NCBI RefSeq assembly: GCF_004785935.1
Contig: NZ_SRRP01000001.1
Location: 1,178,001-1,242,000, forward strand
DNA length: 64,000 nucleotides
Source: Streptococcus rubneri
Lineage (GTDB): Bacteria; Bacillota; Bacilli; Lactobacillales; Streptococcaceae
Direction: 5' to 3'
Below, one piece after another: positions 56,708 to 64,000 of this stretch (the stretch's first letter is position 1; each line of letters starts with the position of its first letter). Both the position numbers and the translations under genes were made by a program. A model generated the notes under the pieces. It searched no databases. It worked only from the letters and a program-made list of their open reading frames with translations, and had not been told where the DNA came from.

Positions 56708-56728
56708 TGTTAAAAAAGGAGAGACATT

Positions 56729-58066
56729 ATGAACGGAGCACATAAACAGTCGATTGAGGAACAGGAAAAAGCGAAATTCAGCTTTAGCGGTGCCACTTTG
56801 TACGGTATCAATGCCGTGATTGGATCTGGTATCTTCCTCTTACCTCAAAAAATTTATGCCGGTTTAGGACCAGCTTCTCTAGCTGTCATGTTCGGGGTAG
56901 CCGTTCTCGTCATGCTATTATCAGCCTGTCTGGCTGAAACAGCTGGTTACTTCGATAAAAACGGAGGAGCCATGCAATACTCCAAAGCAGCTTTCGGAGA
57001 CTTCGTCGGCTTTAATGTCGGAATTCTCGGTTGGGCTGTTACAGTCATTGCTTGGGCTGCCATGTTAGCCGGCTTTGCCAAAATCTTCATCATTACTTTC
57101 CCAGCATTCGAAGGCTATAACCTACCAATTAGTATCGTTATGTTGGTTCTCTTGAGTATTATGAATATCGCCGGTCTGAAAACATCTAAGATGTTCACTC
57201 TGACAGCTACTGTTGCAAAATTAATCCCAATTGTCCTCTTCTCGCTCTTTGCCATCTTCTTTATTTCTGGTGGCGTGAGCAAGGGTAACTTCACACCTTT
57301 CCTTCAATTGGAAAGTGGTTCAAATCTCTTTAGTGCTATTTCGAGTACTGCAGTCTACATCTTCTACGGATTTATCGGATTCGAAACCATGTCCATCGTC
57401 GCAGGGGAAATGCGCAACCCTGAAAAGAACGTTCCCCGTGCTATCTTGGGATCCATCAGTATCGTATCTGTTCTCTACATGTTGATCATCGCTGGAACAA
57501 TCGCTATGCTTGGTGGACGTATCATGGAAACCGGTGCACCGGTGCAAGATGCTTTCGTTGAAATGATTGGCCCTATCGGAGCTCCTCTTGTTTCTTATGG
57601 TGCCCTCATTTCTATCGCCGGTCTAAACATTGGTGAATCCATCATGGTACCTCGTTTTGGAGCTGCCCTAGCAGACGAAAAACTCTTGCCAGCAGGTCTT
57701 GGAAAAACAAACTCTAAGAATGCTCCAGTCATTGCCATTGTCATTTCAGGTGCCTTTGCATTCTTACTCTTGTTGTCTGGATCTTTCGAATCATTAGCAA
57801 CTTTCAGTGTTGTCTTCCGTTTCTTCCAATATATTCCAACTGCTTTGGCTGCTATCAAACTTAGAAAAATGTACCCAGACAAAAAGGTTACCTTCCGAGT
57901 GCCATTTGGTCCTGTTATCCCAGTTTTAGCCGTTGTGATCAGTATCTTGATGATTGCCGGAGACAATATGATGAACTTTGTCTGGGGAGTTGTTGGTCTC
58001 GCTATCTCAAGTGGCCTCTACTTCGTCTTCCACAGTAACAAAGGAATTAAGCCTACTAAGAATTAA
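56729..58066 (+). CDS. APC-family amino acid permease, probable histidine importer
   Basis: 445 residues with about 12 membrane helices. The first helix holds the APC substrate motif GSGIFLLP (near 33-40), and helix 6 carries FYGFIGFETMS near 212. Position inside the hut operon makes histidine the likely substrate, though other amino acids cannot be excluded. AAAGGAG precedes the ATG. Confidence 0.85.
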   Translation: MNGAHKQSIEEQEKAKFSFSGATLYGINAVIGSGIFLLPQKIYAGLGPASLAVMFGVAVLVMLLSACLAETAGYFDKNGGAMQYSKAAFGDFVGFNVGILGWAVTVIAWAAMLAGFAKIFIITFPAFEGYNLPISIVMLVLLSIMNIAGLKTSKMFTLTATVAKLIPIVLFSLFAIFFISGGVSKGNFTPFLQLESGSNLFSAISSTAVYIFYGFIGFETMSIVAGEMRNPEKNVPRAILGSISIVSVLYMLIIAGTIAMLGGRIMETGAPVQDAFVEMIGPIGAPLVSYGALISIAGLNIGESIMVPRFGAALADEKLLPAGLGKTNSKNAPVIAIVISGAFAFLLLLSGSFESLATFSVVFRFFQYIPTALAAIKLRKMYPDKKVTFRVPFGPVIPVLAVVISILMIAGDNMMNFVWGVVGLAISSGLYFVFHSNKGIKPTKN

Positions 58067-58089
58067 GCCTAAAATTGTCCCCCTAACTA

Positions 58090-58238
58090 GATGGGATTGT
58101 TATAGGGAGTGAGTGGACTCCCCTTCACTACTCCCTTCCCATCTTATCACCAAACGAATATCAAACCTGAGCTCTTTTCTCTAAGCCTCCTTTAAATCCT
58201 TTTAAGACGGATAGACAAAGAGCCCATGTTTGGTATTC
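58090..58238 (+). promoter_or_regulatory. Structured leader before hutH
   Basis: Two nested structures fill most of the 230-nt gap. First, GATGGGA/TCCCATC (58090-58096 with 58137-58143) encloses GGGAGTGAGTG/CACTACTCCC (58105-58135). Second, GAATATCAAAC (58156-58166) pairs with GTTTGGTATTC (58228-58238), with inner GCTCTTT/AAAGAGC. No T-run follows either. A regulatory RNA or processing site is possible. Confidence 0.55.
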
Positions 58239-58296
58239 ATACTGTAGTAATCAACACTACTTCCACAAAATAGATACTTATAAACGGAGGTTTTAT

Positions 58297-59838
58297 ATGA
58301 CTCAATTGATTCATTTAGATGGTAATAGCTTAACACTTGAAGAAGTCATCGCTGTAGCTCGCCACGGGGCTCAATGTGAGCTGGACAAAGAAGCACAGGA
58401 AGCTGTTATCGCTTCTCGTAAAATCGTCGATGACATTGTACGTGAAAAACGAGTGGTCTATGGTGTTACCACTGGCTTTGGATCTCTCTGTAATGTCAGT
58501 ATCTCTCCAGAAGATACTGTTCAACTTCAAGAAAACTTAATCCGTACCCACGCATCAGGCTTTGGAGATCCACTTCCTGAAGATGCTGTTCGTGCCATTA
58601 TGTTAATTCGTATTAACTCACTCTTAAAAGGTTATTCTGGCATCCGCCTTTCAACTGTTGAAAAACTATTAGAATTGCTCAACAAAAATGTCACTCCTTT
58701 TATTCCTGAAAAAGGTTCTCTTGGAGCATCTGGTGATCTCGCTCCTCTTTCTCACATGGTTTTGCCAATGTTGGGACTTGGACATGCCTACTACAAAGGT
58801 CAACTTTTAAGTGGTCAAGAAGCTCTCGACCAAGCTGGTATTGAAAAGATTCAATTAGCTGCTAAAGAAGGGCTTGCTTTGATCAATGGTACAACGGTCC
58901 TAACTGGTATCGGAGCTCTTGCGACATACGATGGTATTCAATTGCTCAAACTCTCTGATATTGCAGGTGCTCTTTCAATGGAAGTTCACAATGGTATTAC
59001 AAGTCCATTTGAAGAAGACCTTCATACCATCCGCCCACAAAGTGGACAATTGGCAACAGCTCGTAACATTCGTAACCTTCTTGAAGGAAGCAAAAATACG
59101 ACCGTTGCGACTCAACAACGGGTACAAGATCCTTATACACTCCGTTGTATCCCTCAAATCCATGGAGCAAGCAAGGATTCTATTGCTTACGTAAAAGAAA
59201 AAGTTGAAATTGAAATCAACTCTGTTACGGATAACCCAATTATTACCAAAGAAGGCCATGTCATCTCCGGTGGGAACTTCCACGGTGAACCAATGGCGCA
59301 ACCATTTGACTTCTTAGGCATTGCTCTTTCTGAAATCGGTAACGTATCTGAACGTCGGGTGGAACGCTTGGTCAATAGCCAACTTAGTAAATTGCCATCC
59401 TTCTTGGTCAAACACCCTGGCCTCAACTCGGGCTTCATGATCACGCAGTATGCTTGTGCATCCCTTGCATCTGAAAACAAAATCTTGTCTCACCCAGCTA
59501 GCGTAGACTCTATCCCATCTTGTGAAAACCAAGAAGACTTCGTCAGCATGGGAACAACTGCGGCTCGTAAAGCAGCAGAAATCCTCAAGAATTCTCGTCG
59601 CATCGTTGCTACTGAAATCATGGCCGCTTGCCAAGCCTTGGATCTCAAACCAGAAAATCAAGAACTTGGTAAAGGTACAAAACCGGCCTATGACATGATT
59701 CGCAGCAAGGTTGCCTTCATTGAATTTGACAAGGACATCGAAATCTTCGAAGAACTCAATAAAGCATCTGCCGTTGTTGAAAGTGAAGAATTCTTAGCAA
59801 CAATTGAAAAGGCTGTTGACTTAAGCATTCAATACTGA
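58297..59838 (+). CDS. hutH: Histidine ammonia-lyase
   Basis: 513 residues. [12 protein letters not shown] carries the Ala144-Ser145-Gly146 triad that forms the MIO prosthetic group. Tyr55 in [10 protein letters not shown] and [11 protein letters not shown] near 330 complete the active site. It deaminates histidine to urocanate, the committed step. CGGAGG precedes the ATG, after an unusually long structured gap. Confidence 0.97.
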   Translation: MTQLIHLDGNSLTLEEVIAVARHGAQCELDKEAQEAVIASRKIVDDIVREKRVVYGVTTGFGSLCNVSISPEDTVQLQENLIRTHASGFGDPLPEDAVRAIMLIRINSLLKGYSGIRLSTVEKLLELLNKNVTPFIPEKGSLGASGDLAPLSHMVLPMLGLGHAYYKGQLLSGQEALDQAGIEKIQLAAKEGLALINGTTVLTGIGALATYDGIQLLKLSDIAGALSMEVHNGITSPFEEDLHTIRPQSGQLATARNIRNLLEGSKNTTVATQQRVQDPYTLRCIPQIHGASKDSIAYVKEKVEIEINSVTDNPIITKEGHVISGGNFHGEPMAQPFDFLGIALSEIGNVSERRVERLVNSQLSKLPSFLVKHPGLNSGFMITQYACASLASENKILSHPASVDSIPSCENQEDFVSMGTTAARKAAEILKNSRRIVATEIMAACQALDLKPENQELGKGTKPAYDMIRSKVAFIEFDKDIEIFEELNKASAVVESEEFLATIEKAVDLSIQY

Positions 59839-59862
59839 TACAGTAAAAATACAGCAGAAAAA

Positions 59863-59885
59863 AGGCTGGGAAATTTTCTCAGCCT
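59863..59885 (+). terminator. Weak hairpin between hutH and hutG
   Basis: AGGCTGGGA pairs with TCTCAGCCT around a short AT loop. The following tract is only CTCCCTTTC, so partial termination or a solo end of the GAGGCTGGG repeat is possible. Confidence 0.45.
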
Positions 59886-59926
59886 CTCCCTTTCTACCTA
59901 AATACAGACAAATGGAGGCATGTAAC

Positions 59927-60913
59927 GTGCTTAGAGATTACTACCCAATGACCTACAGCTATTACCAAGGCAGTATTGAAGATAACCCCTATACAGCCAA
60001 GTGGGGCATGCTGACGAGGTTTTTGGACTTAAATGATGAAACCTTGACCCCTTTTGACGAAGTGACCTTTGGAATCCTCGGTTTCAAGAGCGATAAAGGA
60101 GTTTATATTAATAATGGTCGCGTCGGTGCTGTCGAGAGTCCTACCGCTATTCGAACCCAAATCGCCAAACTTCCTTGGCATTGGGGGACCAATGTCTCTG
60201 TTTTCGATGTCGGTAATATCGATGGTCCTAATCGCTCTCTCCAAGAGTTGCAAGAAAGTCTCTCTCAAGCTGTCAAACGGATGCTCGACTTAAACATTCA
60301 ACCCATTGTTCTTGGTGGCGGACATGAAACAGCTTATGGGCACTACCTTGGCCTGAAAGCATCCTTGCAACCAAGTGAGCAGTTGGCCGTCATTAATTTG
60401 GATGCCCATTTTGATTTGCGTCCCTACGACCAAACTGGTCCCAACTCTGGAACAGGATTTCGTCAAATGGCAGATCATGCAAGACAAGAGAGCCAAGATT
60501 TCCCTTACTTAATCTTAGGAATTCAGGAACATAGCAATAACCTATTCTTATTTAACTATGTCGCTCAAACTCCTAGCATTGATTTCTTAACCGGACAAGA
60601 CCTCTTCCAGATGAGTCACCAAGCGATTTTCGATCGTATCGATCACTTCTTAGAAAAACAAACGGCTGTCTACCTATCCATCGACATGGACTGCTTTGCC
60701 GTTGGATCTGCCCCTGGCGTAAGTGCTATTCAGTCACTAGGGGTTGATCCAAAACTAGCTCTCATGCTCCTCCAACACATTGCAGCCAGCGGAAAGCTGA
60801 TTGGATTTGATATCGTGGAAGTTTCGCCTCCTCATGATATTGACAACCATACTTCCAATCTTGCTGCAACCTTTATCTTTTACTTGACCCAAATCTTAGC
60901 ACAGCAAAAATAA
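59927..60913 (+). CDS. hutG: Formimidoylglutamase
   Basis: 328 residues from GTG 59927, 8 nt after GGAGG; the ATG at 59912 overlaps that site. Arginase/ureohydrolase motifs with the manganese ligands are clear: [10 protein letters not shown] near 132, [10 protein letters not shown] near 158 and [17 protein letters not shown] near 247. It hydrolyses formiminoglutamate to glutamate and formamide, an alternative to the FtcD/FchA route in the same operon. A strong terminator follows. Confidence 0.93.
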   Translation: MLRDYYPMTYSYYQGSIEDNPYTAKWGMLTRFLDLNDETLTPFDEVTFGILGFKSDKGVYINNGRVGAVESPTAIRTQIAKLPWHWGTNVSVFDVGNIDGPNRSLQELQESLSQAVKRMLDLNIQPIVLGGGHETAYGHYLGLKASLQPSEQLAVINLDAHFDLRPYDQTGPNSGTGFRQMADHARQESQDFPYLILGIQEHSNNLFLFNYVAQTPSIDFLTGQDLFQMSHQAIFDRIDHFLEKQTAVYLSIDMDCFAVGSAPGVSAIQSLGVDPKLALMLLQHIAASGKLIGFDIVEVSPPHDIDNHTSNLAATFIFYLTQILAQQK

Positions 60914-60943
60914 TCCAAGGGCTAGGACATCCCCAAGAAACAT

Positions 60944-60992
60944 AAAAGGCTTAGAAGTACCTGATTAAACAGGCGCATGCTAAGCCTTTTTT
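60944..60992 (+). terminator. Terminator of the hut operon
   Basis: AAAAGGCTTAG (60944-60954) pairs with CTAAGCCTTTT (60980-60990) with an inner CCTG/CAGG; TT follows. Confidence 0.85.
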
Positions 60993-61090
60993 CATTCTTC
61001 AGTTATCGACTGAATCGTTTTTTTCTTTATTCCCAAGGGAAGTAAATATAAGAAACGCCTCTGCACATTGGCTATAACAAAGGGCCTCCT

Positions 61091-64000
61091 CTACATTTCT
61101 TTTAGTTTCTTAAGGAATTGACGATCTCTATATGGATTCAGTTGTTGTTCTGCCACCTTTCGGTAGTAGTTCATATCCTCTCTCAAGAATCCAAGTAATA
61201 CAGCATCCAACTCCGCTCCTTTTTCCTCTTGCCGCAATAAGAAAGCTAGAAGATAATGGACCATACCCTTATCTCGTGGATTCGCCGACTGCTTCATAGA
61301 AATTTCTTTTCGAGCGAGGTAATCAGCAACCTTTTCTTGTTCTCCCTGCTGGCAGGCGATTAAGGTTTGATAGAATTCCAGTTGGTCCTCCTTCCAAGGG
61401 AAGCTGACCCTTGACAAAACCTTCTGAGCACGTTCGAAACAGAGACTTGCTTTCGCAAAATCTCCCTGCCAATAATAGGCAATCCCTAGATCGATATCAA
61501 ATACGACACGAACAGACTCGACCGCTTGATCCCCCACTAAATTCAGGACCTCTTCTAAGTGGGTTACAGCCACCTGAAAATGGCCCCTAATTTGCTCAAT
61601 TTCTGCTAGATAAGCCAAGGAAGCCGCAATTTGAATAGCATACTTATCCTGCATACTACGGGTCAAACTAAAGCAGTCAATCGAACGATAGAGATGACGT
61701 GTCGCTTGCTCCTCATCGCCCACCATCAGGTAATAGAGCCCTTTTAAGCGTAATTGTAAGGCGATGGCTTCGTGATTATTGGCTTGAATAGCATCCTCCA
61801 GAGCTAAATCTGTGTAATAGGCCATTTCAGAAATATTTTCTGTCTGGATACAATAATAGATAATCTGCCGGTAGCCCTCTAGAAGATAGTCTAAATGTTT
61901 CAGTTCTCGAGCGTAGGAAATAACCTTTTGGATAGCATGGATTCCCTTTTGATACTCACCGGTCCGAATAGAATAGCGACCCTCTAAATACAGATAACGC
62001 AGTTGCAAGTACTTATAGTCTTTATCCTTTTGGTAACGAGGGAATAGGTCATTTACTTGCTGAGAAAGGCGGGTTAATTCCCCTATGATATCCAAATGGC
62101 TATTAGCCCCATCCACCACCTGCTCTTCCTCGCCCTTATAAAAGATTGGAAATAGTTCGTGCTCTAGTTGCAGAATTTCTTCCAAATAATTTAGCTCGAA
62201 GGACAAGGAGCGTAAAAGATTCTGAGACTGCTTGTACTGGTAGGCAATTTCCTTATAAAAGAGAAGGTCTGTCGAATCTTCTAATGTTTCTTCCAGTTTT
62301 TTGGCAATCTGTTGGTGGAAAAGTCGCCGTCTAGCAGGTGATAAAAGCTGGTAGAAATACATCCCCACCAGTTGCTTGTTAAAGCAGACAGAGAGAAGCT
62401 CCCCTTCTTCCTCCAGACGAAGAATCCCTTTTTCTGACAAAGAATCCAGTGTTCCCGTTACCATCTCCAAGTTCACGGCTGTCAAATCGGCTAACAGTCT
62501 CATAGAGATGGGCTTATGAAAACAGGATAAATACTGCAAGATAGACTCTTCCTCACTAGTCATTTCGCCAAGCTCTTGAGCGAGGTAGGCTTGAATGATC
62601 TCCGGTAAGGGCTCTAAGCTCTCCTTTTCTTTCCACTCTTCAATGTAGCTGGAGAGGATAAAGGGACTTCCTTCACTCCAGTCTATCATCTTCTCAATGA
62701 TGGCTGGCTCTACCTGACCAAGCTCTCCTTGCAGGAGGCTTCGACTTTCGCTCGGACTGAAATTTCTCAGTTCTAGTTGGGACAAGCGTCTTTCAACTTG
62801 GAAACGTCCAAGAAAGCTAGACAAATGAGAAGATAAAGGAGGCTCAGCAGAAAGAATTATCCCCAAATGATCCTGTCTGCAGCTTTCCTCGAGCTGGGCA
62901 ATTTTTTCCAGAGAGCTTGCATCAATCCACTGTACATTCTCCAGCAGGAGGACAACAGGTTTTTCTTGGGTAAATTCCTGAAGAATGCTAGCTATTAGCT
63001 CCACATCATCATCTTCCTTAGAAAGACCCAAACCTGCTTTTTCTAAAGCAACTCCAAGTTCTTTCCAACTACTTCCTTCTTGGTGCTGATGTGCCAATTT
63101 TGCTTCCAGCTTAACAAAAAGAAAACTACGATTGGACATCAAGACTAATTGGCGTAACAAGCGTTTCTTTCCCGTACCCGATTGGCCCAAGACGAGAAGA
63201 GGTCCTGAAGACTCCCCTACTTCAACCAGAGACAGGTAATCCTCAAGCTGAGAGAGTTCCTGCTTACGACCAAAAAAGGATAGTTCACGGATATTGGACC
63301 GTCTAGTCAGTTTATGGGTCCGTTTAGCTTCTAAAACAGAGTGATAGAGTTCCTCTATCGCCCGACTAGGACGAACACTGAGCTCACGATCCAACAAATC
63401 GACCAGCTTGTAATAGGTCTCAAAAAATTTCCCCAACTGGTGATGGAACCTGTAATACTCCATCAAAAGCTGATAGTTTTTCTCTTCAAACTCATCTAGC
63501 TCTACTAAATGATGGAGCAAAGATTCTATACTAGGATCCCCAAAGCCATCTTGGTCAATCTTTTGATAACAGCTTTCGATATAGAGTTGCTTATAAGCAT
63601 TGCGCTTACGAGAAGCCCACTGATCAAAATCTTCATCGTCCTTGACATAAAATCCTTCTAGGAAGTCTCCCTGATAGAGATTTAAATGTCTGATTGGATC
63701 TCTTTCAAAGAGCTGAACATCCAGATGAAGATCCAAGTCAGGATTGAGGGCCAGACTACTTCTACTTGGAGAGACAATTACATCTCCTTCAAAGATTTTA
63801 TTGGCCTGATAAACGGTATTCCGTAAATTCTTCCGAGCTACTTGGTTTTCCTTATCTCCCCAAAGAATTCCAGCTATTTCGTCCCGATTGACCTCACCCA
63901 TCACTGCTAAATAATAGAGCAAAGCCTCCATCTTTGAGAAAGAAAAGCGAATGTCTTTCTGATTGACATAAACCTTCGGGGGGCCAAATAGCTTTAATTT
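61091..64000 (-). CDS. Large BTAD/ATPase/TPR transcriptional regulator (SARP-like), start beyond right edge
   Basis: The frame is open from the edge (KLKLFGPPKVYVNQK...) to 61091, at least 969 residues; an internal ATG at 63931 is not the real start because the upstream residues continue the N-terminal winged-helix fold. Order: DNA-binding domain (to about 95), bacterial transcriptional activation domain (110-240), AAA/STAND ATPase (about 245-480), then TPR-like helices. Walker A reads GQSGTGKKR (Lys in place of the usual Thr/Ser) and Walker B LLLENVQWID. It converges on hutG. The targets are unknown; a link to hut is only positional. Confidence 0.8.
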   Translation of the reverse strand, partial: KLKLFGPPKVYVNQKDIRFSFSKMEALLYYLAVMGEVNRDEIAGILWGDKENQVARKNLRNTVYQANKIFEGDVIVSPSRSSLALNPDLDLHLDVQLFERDPIRHLNLYQGDFLEGFYVKDDEDFDQWASRKRNAYKQLYIESCYQKIDQDGFGDPSIESLLHHLVELDEFEEKNYQLLMEYYRFHHQLGKFFETYYKLVDLLDRELSVRPSRAIEELYHSVLEAKRTHKLTRRSNIRELSFFGRKQELSQLEDYLSLVEVGESSGPLLVLGQSGTGKKRLLRQLVLMSNRSFLFVKLEAKLAHQHQEGSSWKELGVALEKAGLGLSKEDDDVELIASILQEFTQEKPVVLLLENVQWIDASSLEKIAQLEESCRQDHLGIILSAEPPLSSHLSSFLGRFQVERRLSQLELRNFSPSESRSLLQGELGQVEPAIIEKMIDWSEGSPFILSSYIEEWKEKESLEPLPEIIQAYLAQELGEMTSEEESILQYLSCFHKPISMRLLADLTAVNLEMVTGTLDSLSEKGILRLEEEGELLSVCFNKQLVGMYFYQLLSPARRRLFHQQIAKKLEETLEDSTDLLFYKEIAYQYKQSQNLLRSLSFELNYLEEILQLEHELFPIFYKGEEEQVVDGANSHLDIIGELTRLSQQVNDLFPRYQKDKDYKYLQLRYLYLEGRYSIRTGEYQKGIHAIQKVISYARELKHLDYLLEGYRQIIYYCIQTENISEMAYYTDLALEDAIQANNHEAIALQLRLKGLYYLMVGDEEQATRHLYRSIDCFSLTRSMQDKYAIQIAASLAYLAEIEQIRGHFQVAVTHLEEVLNLVGDQAVESVRVVFDIDLGIAYYWQGDFAKASLCFERAQKVLSRVSFPWKEDQLEFYQTLIACQQGEQEKVADYLARKEISMKQSANPRDKGMVHYLLAFLLRQEEKGAELDAVLLGFLREDMNYYRKVAEQQLNPYRDRQFLKKLKEM

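Noticed and set aside
58090-58143. Terminator splitting the hut operon
   Set aside because: The strong stem is followed by TTATCACC rather than a T-run, and hutH belongs to the same pathway. It is treated as a leader structure.
61091-63931. Internal ATG 63931 as start of the BTAD regulator
   Set aside because: The frame continues to the window edge with residues (KLKLFGPPKVYV) typical of the first strand of this domain.

Overview
The window reads as a chromosomal segment of a low-GC, Gram-positive Streptococcus. Support comes from YSIRK-type signal peptides with LPXTG anchors, a sucrose PTS/ScrR locus, classic streptococcal housekeeping proteins (RecG, Alr, AcpS, SecA, UvrA, NusB, EF-P, S6-SSB-S18), strong AGGAGG-type ribosome binding sites and TTGACA/TATAAT or extended -10 promoters. 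An oral mitis/sanguinis-group species is the best guess. The species cannot be fixed from sequence reading alone.

Layout. 1-3.3 kb: start of an AlaT-like aminotransferase (partial), a universal stress protein, a HAD phosphatase fused to a MazG-like domain, and an asparaginase. 3.4-10.9 kb (minus strand): recG, alr, acpS, one DAHP synthase and secA. 11-14.7 kb: manA, divergent queG, a structured intergenic element, a PAP2 phosphatase and a deformylase-like protein. 14.7-20.7 kb: sucrose locus scrK, scrA / scrB, scrR with repeated ScrR-like operators. 20.7-26.2 kb (minus): efp-asp23-nusB and uvrA-pepP. 26.2-27.9 kb: corA and a DUF1129 membrane protein. 27.9-30.6 kb: an AT-rich accessory patch with a dead IS3-type orfA fragment, a fragment resembling a lactococcin-972-type bacteriocin, and an intact ATPase-permease fusion under a consensus promoter. 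30.7-32.8 kb: a GNAT acetyltransferase, an unusual six-fold array of terminator hairpins, and the rpsF-ssb-rpsR operon. 32.9-35.3 kb: a glycosyltransferase/GtrA fusion, a phosphodiester-glycosidase-like surface protein and a small membrane protein, as one overlapping operon.

35.4-45.1 kb: two tandem, very large cell-wall-anchored subtilisin-like proteases and the C-terminal stump of a third LPXTG protein, in a region with a CcpA-like cre site over the promoter. 45.3-49.1 kb: xfp phosphoketolase and an unknown two-TM protein. 49.3-60.9 kb: a complete histidine utilisation cluster, with hutI divergent from hutU-ftcD-fchA-fhs-hutD-permease-hutH-hutG. Histidine is imported, deaminated, hydrated and opened to formiminoglutamate. 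That product can be cleaved directly by HutG, or passed to tetrahydrofolate by FtcD/FchA with possible ATP recovery by Fhs running in reverse. 61.1-64 kb: a large BTAD/ATPase/TPR regulator running off the right edge.

The most unusual material is non-coding: a ~185-bp three-hairpin repeat present three times, the hexameric terminator array after rpsR, a ~320-nt structured element flanked by duplicated terminator arms after queG, paired inverted GTCAA boxes in the hutI-hutU divergent promoter, and a long-range leader stem before hutH.
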